A DNA stretch of 64,000 bases from an uncultured Dehalococcoidia bacterium (GTDB lineage: Bacteria; Chloroflexota; Dehalococcoidia; Tepidiformales; Tepidiformaceae), in NCBI GenBank assembly GCA_938015525.1, contig CALLPC010000007.1, positions 62,001-126,000 of the forward strand. The letters are read 5' to 3'. Position numbers and translations under genes: made by a program. This document shows positions 54,852 through 64,000 of the stretch, piece by piece. The notes beneath the pieces were generated by a model. The model was not told where the DNA came from. It saw nothing but the letters and a program-made list of their open reading frames with translations, and searched no databases. Numbering within the stretch: position 1 is the first letter of the stretch; every line of letters begins with the position of its first letter.

Positions 54852-57209
54852 ATGAACGACCACACGCTGCGGGTCCTCGAGTTCGACCGGGTCCTGGAGC
54901 TGCTGGCGGCCGAGGCAGCATTCAGCCTCGGCGCGGAAAAGGCGCGCGCCCTGCGGCCGGCGACGGACTTCGCCGCGGCGAGCCAGCTCGCCGCAGAGAC
55001 GGCAGAAATGCGGCTGCTGGACCGGCTGGGCATCGATATCCCGTTCTCCGGGGCGCGCGATATCCGGGCTCACCTCAGGGCAGCTGCCATTGGCCAGGTG
55101 CTCGAGCCCGGCGCCCTGCTCGAATGCGCACAGGTGCTGACTACGGCGCGGCGCGCCCGGCTCGTCCTCGACAAAGTGCGGGACCGGGTCCCTGTCCTCG
55201 CCGCCATCGCTGAACGCATCGGGGATTTTCGGGCCTTCGCCGGCGATGTCGACGCCGCAATCTCTCCCCGCGGCGAGGTGCTGGACAGTGCGAGCGACCA
55301 GCTGGCGCTCGTGCGCCGCGAGCTGCGCGCGGCCGAGGCCCGGCTCGAACAGCGGGCGCAGGCCGCCCTGGCCGAGGCGGTCCGGCGCGGAGCCGCACAG
55401 GAAGGGCTGCTGACGGAGCGGAACGGCCGAAAGGTCATCCCGGTCAGGTCCGACAGCCGGTCGCTCGTCCCCGGCATCGTCCACGATGTTTCCTCGAGCG
55501 GGGCAACGCTTTTCATCGAGCCGTTCGCCGTCGTGGAAGCGGGAAACGCGGTCCGGGAGCTTCGGCTGGCGGAAGAGCGGGAGGTCCGCCGCGTGCTCCA
55601 GCGGCTCACTGACCAATTGGGGAGCCGGGCGGACGAAGCGTTCCGCTCGCTCGACGCCCTCGCCGAGCTCGACCTTATCAACGCCCGGGCGCGGCTCGCG
55701 CGGAAGATGCGTGCAGCGCTCCCGCCGCCCGGCGACGCCCAGAGCTGGCTCGGCGAACAGGGGCCGACGCGGCTGATTCGCGCCCGTCACCCGCTCCTCC
55801 GGGGCGAGGTGGTGCCGATCGACGTCGAGGTCGGCGAATCACCGCAGGGCATCCTCATCACGGGGCCGAACACTGGCGGCAAGACGGTCGCCCTCAAGAC
55901 TGTCGGCCTGCTCACGCTGATGGCCCAGGCCGGCCTGGGAGTCCCCTGCGACGAGGGCAGCCGGATGCGGTTCTACCCCAGGGTCTTCGCCGACGTCGGC
56001 GACGAACAATCGATCGAGCAGAGTCTTTCCACCTTCTCGTCGCACCTCCGGAACATCATCGGCATCCTGCGGGAGGCAGACGGCTCGACGCTCGTCCTGC
56101 TCGATGAGCTCGGCGCGGGGACCGACCCCGCGGAGGGCGCTGCCCTGGCCCGCGCGGTCATCGAGGAGCTGCTCGACCGGGGAGCGACACTGGTGGCGAC
56201 GACGCACCACGGCGAGCTGAAGGTCTTCGCCCACGGAGACCCGCGGCTGGCGAATGCCTCGGTGGAGTTCGACCTCGAAACCCTGAGCCCAACCTTTCAT
56301 CTCGTCGTCGGGCTGCCGGGCCAGTCCAACGCGCTCGCGATCGCGCGCCGGCTCGGGCTCGATGAGGGCATCGTTGCGCGTGCGGCCGAAAAGCTGACGC
56401 CAGGGCATTTCGAGCTCGAATCGCTGCTCCAAGAGATCCGTGCGCAGCGCCGGGAGGCGGAGGCCATCCGCGCCGCAGCCGATGCCGTGCTGGAGGAGGC
56501 GGAGCGAACCCGGCGGGAGCTCGCGGTGGAGCGGGAGCGCATCGAGGAGGAGCGGGCGGCTGTCCTGGCCGAGGCGAGGCGAGATGCGGAGGATACGCTC
56601 GCACAGATGCGCCGGGAGATCGAGCGTCTGCGCCGGCAAAGTGCAGAGCGGCAGTTCGACCTGCAAGCAGCGCAGGAGGCGCTTCGTAAGGCGGCCCGGG
56701 AGAGTGAGCGCCTGGCGCGGGCCGCCGTCCCGCGCCGGGCTGCGGCTGCGTCGCCGGTCATCACCCGAGAGGTCGAGCCCGGCGACTTGGTGCACGTGCG
56801 GGACATCCCCCAGCTCGGGGAAGCGCTCACCGCACCGGGCGAAGACGGCCGGCTCGAGGTGCAGTTCGGGAGCATCCGAATGAAAGTCAGCATCGACCGA
56901 ATCGACCGCATCGAGAAGCCGAAGCCCGGCGGCGGGAGCGTCGTCGTGCCGGCCGGCCCGCCGGTGAGCCACGAAATCGACCTCCGCGGCCAGCGTGCCG
57001 AAGCGGCGCTCGAACGGTTCGAAAGTTTCCTCGATGCGGCCTTTCGCGCCGGGCTGCCGTATGTCCGCATCATCCACGGCAAGGGCACGGGCGCGCTCCG
57101 CGCGGCGGTCCGCGAGGCGCTCACGCGCCATCCGCTCGTCCGGGGCTACGAATCGGCTCCGGCAGCCGAAGGCGGCGACGGCGTGACCATCGTCCTGCTC
57201 GCGGGTTGA
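54852..57209 (+). CDS. mutS2: MutS2-family ATPase/endonuclease
   Basis: LEFDRVLELLAAEAAFSLGAEKARAL...ITGPNTGGKTVALKTVGLL...LVLLDELGAGTDPAEGAALA...C-terminal Smr EIDLRGQRAEAALERFESFLDAAFRAGLPYVRIIHGKGTGALR. Confidence 0.96.
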   Translation: MNDHTLRVLEFDRVLELLAAEAAFSLGAEKARALRPATDFAAASQLAAETAEMRLLDRLGIDIPFSGARDIRAHLRAAAIGQVLEPGALLECAQVLTTARRARLVLDKVRDRVPVLAAIAERIGDFRAFAGDVDAAISPRGEVLDSASDQLALVRRELRAAEARLEQRAQAALAEAVRRGAAQEGLLTERNGRKVIPVRSDSRSLVPGIVHDVSSSGATLFIEPFAVVEAGNAVRELRLAEEREVRRVLQRLTDQLGSRADEAFRSLDALAELDLINARARLARKMRAALPPPGDAQSWLGEQGPTRLIRARHPLLRGEVVPIDVEVGESPQGILITGPNTGGKTVALKTVGLLTLMAQAGLGVPCDEGSRMRFYPRVFADVGDEQSIEQSLSTFSSHLRNIIGILREADGSTLVLLDELGAGTDPAEGAALARAVIEELLDRGATLVATTHHGELKVFAHGDPRLANASVEFDLETLSPTFHLVVGLPGQSNALAIARRLGLDEGIVARAAEKLTPGHFELESLLQEIRAQRREAEAIRAAADAVLEEAERTRRELAVERERIEEERAAVLAEARRDAEDTLAQMRREIERLRRQSAERQFDLQAAQEALRKAARESERLARAAVPRRAAAASPVITREVEPGDLVHVRDIPQLGEALTAPGEDGRLEVQFGSIRMKVSIDRIDRIEKPKPGGGSVVVPAGPPVSHEIDLRGQRAEAALERFESFLDAAFRAGLPYVRIIHGKGTGALRAAVREALTRHPLVRGYESAPAAEGGDGVTIVLLAG

Positions 57210-57215
57210 CGGGTC

Positions 57216-58619
57216 ATGGCAAACGACGCGCTGCAGGGCGGGTTCGACTTCAGAGACAGGCCGTCCGGGCCGGTATCCCCGGACGCGCCACTGGCAGCGC
57301 GGATGCGCCCCCGCACGCTCGACGAGGTGGCGGGACAGGAGGCAGCTCTCGGCCCCGGGTCGCTGCTGCGGGAGCTGGTACGGCGCGGCCGTCTTCCTTC
57401 CATCATCCTTTGGGGGCCGCCGGGGTGCGGGAAGACCACGACCGCCCGTCTGCTGGCCGCCTCGGTCGGTGCTGCCTTCGTCCAGCTCTCCGCCGTCACG
57501 TCCGGCATTCCCGACCTTCGGCGGGTGATCGACGAGGCTGCACGCAACCGCCGCGGCGGCCGGCGGACCGTCCTGTTCGTCGATGAACTCCACCGGTTCA
57601 ATCGCGCGCAGCAGGACGTCATCCTTCCCCACGTCGAGGAAGGGACATTCACGTTCATCGGCGCGACGACGGAGAATCCCTCGTTCGAAGTGGTCGCGCC
57701 GCTGCTGAGCCGGGTCCGGGTTGTGCGCCTGCAGCCGCTGAGCGAGGACGCGATTCGCCGGCTCGTGGAGCAGGCGCTCCAGGATGCCGAGCGCGGGCTC
57801 GGTACGCTCGGGCTATGTATCGACGAGGATGCGGCAGCCTATCTCGCCCGGGCTGCAAACGGCGACGCCCGGGCCGCGCTTACCGTGCTCGAGGTCGCGG
57901 CCGAATTCGTGGCCGCCTGCGGCCGCGACCGGATAGAGCCCGGCGATATCGCGGCAGCGCTGCAGGACCGGAGGCCTCCCTACGACCGCGCGGGTGATGC
58001 CCATTACGACACCATCTCGGCGTTCATCAAGTCCGTCCGAGGGAGCGACCCCGATGCCGCGCTCTACTGGCTCGCCCGGATGGTCGAGGCGGGAGAGGAC
58101 CCGGTGTTCATCGCCCGCCGGCTGGTCATCCTCGCTGCCGAAGACATCGGACTGGCAGACCCGGAGGCGCTTGTCCTCGCTACCGCCTGCCAGCAGGCAG
58201 TGCATCTCGTCGGCATGCCAGAAGGTGCCATCCCGCTGGCAGCGTGTGCCGTCTACCTCTCACTGGCGCCAAAGAGCAACAGTGTCTACGCGGCGCTCGG
58301 TCGGGCGCTCGCCAGCGCACGCGAATCGGCTGGCGAACCCGTGCCGCTCCACCTTCGGAATGCCGCCACAGGGCTGATGGCTGCCTTCGGCTACGGCCAG
58401 GGGTACCGATACGCGCACGATGAGCCTGGGCATGTCGCCGCGAACCAGGATTATTTGCCCGAAGCGCTGCGCGGCGCCGAGTATTACCGGGCAGGCACGC
58501 TCGGGGCTGAAGCTTCCCTGGCCGCTCGCTGGCGCGAGGCGCTGGAGGCCGCCCGGAGGCGAGCCGGCCGCCCCATTCCTGAACACGAGGAGGACGGCAG
58601 CAGTGGCCGTGAAAATTGA
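57216..58619 (+). CDS. rarA: RarA/MgsA AAA+ replication-associated recombination protein
   Basis: LAARMRPRTLDEVAGQEAALGPGSLLRELV...ILWGPPGCGKTTTARLLA...LFVDELHRFNRAQQDVILPHVEEGTFTFIGATTENPSFEV. Confidence 0.95.
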   Translation: MANDALQGGFDFRDRPSGPVSPDAPLAARMRPRTLDEVAGQEAALGPGSLLRELVRRGRLPSIILWGPPGCGKTTTARLLAASVGAAFVQLSAVTSGIPDLRRVIDEAARNRRGGRRTVLFVDELHRFNRAQQDVILPHVEEGTFTFIGATTENPSFEVVAPLLSRVRVVRLQPLSEDAIRRLVEQALQDAERGLGTLGLCIDEDAAAYLARAANGDARAALTVLEVAAEFVAACGRDRIEPGDIAAALQDRRPPYDRAGDAHYDTISAFIKSVRGSDPDAALYWLARMVEAGEDPVFIARRLVILAAEDIGLADPEALVLATACQQAVHLVGMPEGAIPLAACAVYLSLAPKSNSVYAALGRALASARESAGEPVPLHLRNAATGLMAAFGYGQGYRYAHDEPGHVAANQDYLPEALRGAEYYRAGTLGAEASLAARWREALEAARRRAGRPIPEHEEDGSSGREN

Positions 58620-58944
58620 GTTCCTGTACTCCAAGGCGACCGGGAGAAGTCCGGAGGCGGAGGAGGCCCTTCGGCTCGCTCTCGAGGCAACCGACCCATC
58701 AATCGAAGTCGTTTACACCGAGGTGGACGGGATGGAGGACGCGCGGGCGAAGCGGTTCCTCGGCTCGCCCTCGATTCGGGTAAACGGGGTCGATGTGGAG
58801 TACGGCGAGCGCGAGCCAGACGAGTACCAGAGCGGGACGCGATACTACAACACGCCGCAGGGCTGGAAGCCGTACCCGCACGCCCGCCTCATCGCGAACG
58901 CAATTCTCGAGCAGCAGGCCCGGGAGGGAGCGACGCGGAGCTGA
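58603..58944 (+). CDS. Thioredoxin-like (DUF2703/MerB-associated type) small protein lacking the N-terminal Cys motif
   Basis: VAVKIEFLYSKATGRSPEAEEALRLALEATDPSIEVVYTEVDGMEDARAKRFLGSPSIRVNGVDVEYGER; GTG start with gaggagg SD. Confidence 0.65.
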   Translation: MAVKIEFLYSKATGRSPEAEEALRLALEATDPSIEVVYTEVDGMEDARAKRFLGSPSIRVNGVDVEYGEREPDEYQSGTRYYNTPQGWKPYPHARLIANAILEQQAREGATRS

Positions 58945-59577
58945 GCCCGGGCGGGGCCGGTCATCGCCCTCTTGCGGCGAAGGTGGGCAGCCTGACCGGG
59001 TGACAGCAGCCCCCGTGGAGACTTGTCCCTAGCCGGCCGCGGCCCTCGAGTACGGCCTCGATGGCAGAGCAGTGCCGACACGCATTGGCCCGCAGCGAAA
59101 GAGGTCGGCACCGAGCACGGGGTGGCCTGCGGTCGAAGTCGCGCCGCCCTCGCTGAGGGCGAAGGTCATACGCTCGAGCTGCACGGCCCGTTCGAGCCGG
59201 GCCGGCGCGTGAGCAGCGACGTTCTTGCGGCGCTCTTCGCCGGGAAACTGACAGGGTACCCGCGGGGCCGGGGGCGAAGGGGCACCTGGAACCGGGTACG
59301 GACGTCCGCGGGCACGAAGTCGTCGCACCTCTGCCGTCCTGGAAGGAGTCCGGCCCCCGTCGGAACGCGGCGGGCCGCGCCACCGGGCGTGGCGGCCATC
59401 TCGAATGCGCCGCTAAGCGCTCGACCGCAGGCAGTCGACCCGCGCACTTGCGAGGAGGGGTGCGCGGAGCTTCGCCTGCCAGCCGCCCGCGCGCGGCGAG
59501 CCCGGGATTGAGCGCCCCTGGAAGACGCCGGCGTTCCTTTCGATGCGCCGCCTGGCGAACGAGCCTGAGCCGTCCCG

Positions 59578-62500
59578 CTACTCGGTGAGCCGCCGGTAGA
59601 GCGTCGGCAGGCGGCTCGGCAGCGATTCGATGTCAGCCACGACCTCGTACCCCATGTCCTCACACATCGTCTTGAGGTAGTCGTGCCCAGCCCGGTCGAC
59701 GGTAAGCGCGAAGGGCGTGATGCCTTCGCGCTTCGCCTCATTCAGCGCCTGCTTCGTATCGTGGATCGCGTACTCCTTTTCGGTGCGGTCACGGCCGTAA
59801 CCGTGGTCCTGCGGACGTCCGTCGCTGAGGAGGAACAGGATTTTTACCTTGGCGTCCGTCTGCATGAGCTTGAAGGTGGCGTGTCGGATGGCGGGGCCCA
59901 TGCGGGTCGACCGGATCGGGGTAATCTTGTCGAGACGGTTCTTGATTTTTTGGTCGAGCGTCTCATCAAAATCTTTGATGACAAAGAACTCGACGTTGTC
60001 GCGGCCGTATCCCGAGAAGCCGTAGATCCCGTACTGGTCGCCAATGGTCTCGAGTGCGGTCATCAGGAGAACCGTCGACTCCTTTTCGAGATCGATGATC
60101 CGCTTCGGGGGCGAAGTGAGCTCCTGGCGGCGCTTCGAGACCCACCAGCTCAGGTACTTCCTCGGGTCGTCGTCATAATCGTCATCATCATGCTTCTTGT
60201 CGCGCTTGTTGATTTCCTCATCCGTGCTGGCCGACATATCGATGAGGAAGGCGACAGCAACGTCACGCTCGATCTTATTCCGCCGCCAGTAGATTTTTTC
60301 GGTTGGATTGGCCCCGGCCCGCTTTTCGACCATCCACTCGATGGCGGAGTCGAGGTCGAAATCCTCGCCGTCGGGAAGCCGCTTGATCTTGCGGAACATC
60401 TCCGGCTTCATCAGCTCGAACTGCTTGCGCGTCTGGGCAACGAGCCCGGCGTGCTCCTTGAGCGCTTTTTCATAGAACCCTTCGTCGCCTTCTTCGAGCT
60501 TGGCTTCCTTGACGGCGCACCAGCGGGGCTTGTAGTCCTGGGCGCGGAAGTCCCACTCGTCGTAGTAGTACACAGTGACGACGGGCTTGAGCGGTTCCTC
60601 TCCTTCCCCTTCACCGGTCGAATTGTCGCTGGTGGGCTGTCCGCCCTGGTCACCCTTCTCGGAGGCCGGTGTACCGGCCTCTTTCATGAGGTTGGAAAGG
60701 AACATGCCGGTCGAGGCATCGAGGTCCCCCTCGTCCATGGCGCCGAGGTCGATTTCGACGCTCTTCGCGAGGAGCTCAGCGAGCTGCTCGGGGGTGAGCG
60801 GCATCGTCTGCTGCTGGCCGGCCTGTCCACCCTGGGCGTTCTCGCGCAGCTTCATGAGGAGGTCGACGAGTTCGGGTTTGAAGTCGCCGCGGAAGTCGAT
60901 TTCCTGGGGGCTTTCGTACTCTTCTTCGCCTGGCCCCGAACCGCCGAGCTGGGCCTGAGAACCCGCAGCGCCTTCGTCGCCGGCCACCTCCATCGGCATC
61001 GCCTGGCCGGCCTCCATCGGCTCCACGGCGCCCCAGGAGCCCGGGTCGACGTCGTCGTAGATGTTGGGGATGGAGACAGCAATTTCGTACAGCGCAAGCG
61101 CGGCCTCAGCAGCGTCTTCGACCGTGGCACCGGGCGCCTGGAGGGCATTGAGGATACCGAGCGCGCGGCTCATGGCTTCCGCGCGGTCGCGCGGCCAGCG
61201 GACGAGGTGGAGACCGTCGAGGCTGGCGCGGACGAGGTTCTCAACGAAGGCGTTGCGGAGCGGGAGCATTTCGACTGGCGGCCGCCGTTCCAGCTCCTCG
61301 GCCTGCATTCGCACCAGGTGGCGGCGGATGCCGCCGTATTCGGCCTTGATGCGGGCGTCGATTCGGGCGTCTTCGGCGATGGTGAACAAATCGCTGGCGA
61401 GCTGCCGGTCCGGGAAGAGGTCGAAGAACGCCTCCATATCGGTAGTGGCCGGCCGCTCTCGCTCGCGGGCAAACGCGTGCCGCCGGGTGGGGAAGATGCT
61501 TCCGGCCCGGTCGAAATCGAACATGAAGCTGCCGAATTCGATGTGCGCCGCCTGGTGGGTCGCGAACACCTTCATCGCCGCGAAGTTCTCTTCTTTATTC
61601 GGGAAGCGCTCCATCAGCTCCGGCAGGAAGATCGTCGAGCCGTCGGTGCTCGCGCGATGCTCATCGACCCAGCCGATACCCTTTTCGGCCAGCGACTCGG
61701 CGGTCTGGATGCTGACGTTTCGGCCCGTCAGCGCTTTGCAGTACAGGCGGAGCACTTCGCCCACCCGGGAGAGTTCGACCCGCGAGGAGAGGTTTTCGAG
61801 GATATCCTCGGCACGGGTGGACTGGAGGCGGAAGTACGCCTCTCCGCCCTCGGCCGAGGCCTGCAGGATACGGAGGCCGGCCTGTTGCCAGGCCTCCAGT
61901 TCGTCGATGCGGATGCGCTGGAGGACGGTCGGCATCGCCGTGAGGAAGTCCATGGCCGCGAACGGCGAATAGGGCGCGAGCTGCTCTGCGAGCATGATGA
62001 CCTGCTGGTGGTCGTTTGGGTCGACCTCGCCCAGCGCGTTGGCTGCTTCCTCGAAGTATTGATAGGCGGACCGCTGGTGGTGGCCGCGGGCGGCCTGCGC
62101 CGCGAGGAGGAGAAACCGCTCGCGGAGGGCCGAGTGGACTTTTTCGATGAGCGGGACGCCGCGGTCGAAGTAGAGGCGCGAATCGGCCCAGGAGGTCTGC
62201 GCCAGCTCGGTCGCGAACGTAATGAAGGGCAGCCGGTCGTCTTCTTCGAGCCGCGAGAGGACCGCCGGCGCGGAGGCAAGGCAGGCGCTCGCAAGTTCGT
62301 AGCTGTGCCGGGCGAGCTCATCGATGAAGATAACGAGCCGCGTCGCCTGCCCGATGCGCAGCACGCGAAACAGCTCTGGGGCGACTTCGTAGAACTGTGC
62401 TGCGAGGGAGGAGCTCTTCCAGTTCCCTTTGTAGAGTCTGCGGCCGAGCTCGGCCCAGGCGTGGACGTTGGTCGGCCCGATGACCTCCATCGCGCCGGGC

Positions 62501-62826
62501 GCGGCCCGGAGGAAAGAAACGGCCAGCGGAGCCGACTCTGCAGCCATCTGGAGGGCGTCCCGGCCGACGGTTTCGATGGCGTCCCAGGCGGCCTGGGGCG
62601 GGTAGCTCGTCCCGGCTCTGAAGTATTCGACGGCGGCTTCCCAGGAGCGGAGGCTGAGAGCGGTGAGCTCGACTCCGGTCTCCGCCCACGCCTGGAGCTG
62701 GGAGGGCGTCAGCCGGTTCGCGAGCGCCCGGAGACCGGCTTCGAACTGCTGCCCGAGCGGCGCGGGGAAGCCGGAGAGACGCTCGTGGTAGCGAGCGAGG
62801 AGTTCGGTCACGATGGACACAGGCAT
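59578..62826 (-). CDS. Large VWA-domain protein, CbbO/NorD-like
   Basis: 1082-aa ORF; C-terminal VWA with MIDAS VAVAFLIDMSASTDEE; KILFLLSDGRPQDHGYGRDRTEKEYAIHDTKQALNEAKREGITPFALTVDRAGHDYL; long N-terminal helical region. Confidence 0.88.
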   Translation of the reverse strand: MPVSIVTELLARYHERLSGFPAPLGQQFEAGLRALANRLTPSQLQAWAETGVELTALSLRSWEAAVEYFRAGTSYPPQAAWDAIETVGRDALQMAAESAPLAVSFLRAAPGAMEVIGPTNVHAWAELGRRLYKGNWKSSSLAAQFYEVAPELFRVLRIGQATRLVIFIDELARHSYELASACLASAPAVLSRLEEDDRLPFITFATELAQTSWADSRLYFDRGVPLIEKVHSALRERFLLLAAQAARGHHQRSAYQYFEEAANALGEVDPNDHQQVIMLAEQLAPYSPFAAMDFLTAMPTVLQRIRIDELEAWQQAGLRILQASAEGGEAYFRLQSTRAEDILENLSSRVELSRVGEVLRLYCKALTGRNVSIQTAESLAEKGIGWVDEHRASTDGSTIFLPELMERFPNKEENFAAMKVFATHQAAHIEFGSFMFDFDRAGSIFPTRRHAFARERERPATTDMEAFFDLFPDRQLASDLFTIAEDARIDARIKAEYGGIRRHLVRMQAEELERRPPVEMLPLRNAFVENLVRASLDGLHLVRWPRDRAEAMSRALGILNALQAPGATVEDAAEAALALYEIAVSIPNIYDDVDPGSWGAVEPMEAGQAMPMEVAGDEGAAGSQAQLGGSGPGEEEYESPQEIDFRGDFKPELVDLLMKLRENAQGGQAGQQQTMPLTPEQLAELLAKSVEIDLGAMDEGDLDASTGMFLSNLMKEAGTPASEKGDQGGQPTSDNSTGEGEGEEPLKPVVTVYYYDEWDFRAQDYKPRWCAVKEAKLEEGDEGFYEKALKEHAGLVAQTRKQFELMKPEMFRKIKRLPDGEDFDLDSAIEWMVEKRAGANPTEKIYWRRNKIERDVAVAFLIDMSASTDEEINKRDKKHDDDDYDDDPRKYLSWWVSKRRQELTSPPKRIIDLEKESTVLLMTALETIGDQYGIYGFSGYGRDNVEFFVIKDFDETLDQKIKNRLDKITPIRSTRMGPAIRHATFKLMQTDAKVKILFLLSDGRPQDHGYGRDRTEKEYAIHDTKQALNEAKREGITPFALTVDRAGHDYLKTMCEDMGYEVVADIESLPSRLPTLYRRLTE

Positions 62827-62902
62827 GGCGCGGCGGCGACCTCCTTGCCGTAGCTTGGCGCCGTAAAGGCGCCGATAGCGGTCGGCGGATGCGGGGCCCG
62901 GC

Positions 62903-63514
62903 TCACTGCTCCCCCGAATGTCGGACGAAGTGACGGGTCGGATCGGGATAATCGTAGAAGACGACTTCTCCGGTTGTCGTGTCCCAGGTCGCGCAGGAGA
63001 GCTGGAAGTCATTTCGGTGGTCGCGCGGGTCGCCGGCCGAGCCGGGATTGATGATGAGAACCCGTCCAACCCGGAGCGCCATCTTGTAGTGGGTGTGGCC
63101 GACGATGAGGGCGTCGCAATCCAGCTCGGCGGCCCGCGACCAGACTGCCTCGTGCGGGTAGTGGTACTCCTTCCAGGGCTCCCACGGGGACCCGTGGGTC
63201 ATCACGACCTTTTTCCCATCGACCTGTCGCTCCACCCGGTAGGGCTGCTGCCGGAGCCAGGCAACGAGCTCCTGGTCGACCTTAGGATTCGAGAGGGCGC
63301 GCTGGCCGTCCGGCCCGAAGAGGGTCTCTTCGTGGTTTCCGAGGACGACGACGGCTTCGAGCTCCCGCAGGCGGCGAACGACGTCATTCGACCAGCGGAA
63401 CTGGAAGACGCTGTCGCCGGCGCACCAGAGCTGGTCGAACGGGGCCATGAGGTCGAGGGCCCGTTCGAGACCCTGGATATTGCAGTGGATATCGGAGACG
63501 ATGCCGAGGCGCAC
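62903..63514 (-). CDS. Calcineurin-like metallophosphoesterase (YfcE/MJ0936-like)
   Basis: MRLGIVSDIHCNIQGLERALDLM...CAGDSVFQF...VLGNHEETLFG...VMTHGSPW...LIVGHTHYKMALRVGRVLIINPGSAGDPRD. Confidence 0.92.
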   Translation of the reverse strand: MRLGIVSDIHCNIQGLERALDLMAPFDQLWCAGDSVFQFRWSNDVVRRLRELEAVVVLGNHEETLFGPDGQRALSNPKVDQELVAWLRQQPYRVERQVDGKKVVMTHGSPWEPWKEYHYPHEAVWSRAAELDCDALIVGHTHYKMALRVGRVLIINPGSAGDPRDHRNDFQLSCATWDTTTGEVVFYDYPDPTRHFVRHSGEQ

Positions 63515-63523
63515 CCGCGCTCC

Positions 63524-64000
63524 CTATTCGAAGATGCTCGTCACCACCTCTTCGATGGAGCGCTGCACTTCGGAGTCGTCGGTCAGGGCCCAGGTGATGG
63601 CGACCTGGCAGGCGCGGCGGGCGGGGATGCCCTGCGCGATGAGGCGGCCGGCATACACGAGGAGCCGGGTGCTGACCCCTTCGCCGAGGCCGTGCTCCTT
63701 CAGGTTACGGACCTTCTCGCCGAGGCGGGCGAGGTCCATCGCGGTACGGTCATCACAGCCCGATTCATGCGCGATGATCTGTGCTTCGGCATCGCGCGGA
63801 GGGTAGTTGAACTCGATGGCGATGAAGCGCTGTCGGGTGGAGTGCTTCAGGTCCTTCAGGGCGCTCTGGTAGCCGGGGTTATAGCTGATGACGAGGAGGA
63901 AGCCCTCGGCCGCTTCGATGACCTGGCCCAGCTTCTCGATTGGGAGGAGGCGGCGGTAGTCGGTGAGCGGGTGGATGAGGACAGTGGTGTCCTTCCTCGC
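63524..64000 (-). CDS. MoxR-type AAA+ ATPase, CbbQ/NirQ/NorQ-like (C-terminal part; truncated at the window edge)
   Basis: Manual minus-strand translation: ...[124 protein letters not shown]. Confidence 0.85.
   Translation of the reverse strand, partial: ARKDTTVLIHPLTDYRRLLPIEKLGQVIEAAEGFLLVISYNPGYQSALKDLKHSTRQRFIAIEFNYPPRDAEAQIIAHESGCDDRTAMDLARLGEKVRNLKEHGLGEGVSTRLLVYAGRLIAQGIPARRACQVAITWALTDDSEVQRSIEEVVTSIFE

Noticed and set aside
53219-57632. Long minus-strand ORFs (53219-55033, 54714-55790, 55839-57632)
   Set aside because: Shadow frames of the LLM oxidoreductase, mutS2 and rarA coding strands.
59683-62853. 1056-aa plus-strand ORF opposite the VWA gene
   Set aside because: Shadow ORF antisense to the convincing VWA/MIDAS coding frame; composition is Val/Gly/Arg/Asp-rich and reads as reverse complement; no recognisable domain.
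1-64000. tRNA/rRNA genes, transposases, integrases, prophage or toxin-antitoxin pairs
   Set aside because: None recognised by reading both strands and the ORF list; tRNAscan-SE, Infernal and ISfinder searches would be needed to exclude small or divergent elements.

Overview
High-GC bacterial chromosomal window, probably Chloroflexota (inferred from gene content and Thr/Pro-rich exoprotein style; taxonomy not proven). It is densely coded, with about 60 supportable CDS. Main blocks: (i) 1-1730, a SipW/archaeal-type signal peptidase fused in frame to a DUF5305-like domain, with two tandem TasA/SipW-type secreted paralogs and a structured 5' leader; (ii) 13.0-17.1 kb, a 2-oxoacid:ferredoxin oxidoreductase pair flanked by two CBS-domain proteins; (iii) housekeeping genes (YifB/ComM, RelA/SpoT, HisS, MutS2, RarA); (iv) 28.6-36.9 kb, a chemotaxis cluster cheX-orf-fliM // cheW-A-C-D-Y-B-R; (v) 38.9-46.4 kb, a CoA-transferase / acetyl-CoA synthetase / acyl-CoA dehydrogenase block; (vi) 59.6-64.0 kb, a MoxR-type (CbbQ/NorQ-like) AAA+ ATPase, metallophosphoesterase and giant VWA protein (CbbO/NorD-like). 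By reading I saw no tRNA or rRNA genes, CRISPR arrays, transposases or prophage. The best candidates for undescribed biology are the left-edge signal-peptidase cassette with its riboswitch-like leader, the right-edge MoxR-MPE-VWA cassette, and a small membrane protein behind a 12-bp inverted-repeat operator at 23.6 kb. All family calls are from motif recognition, without database searches.
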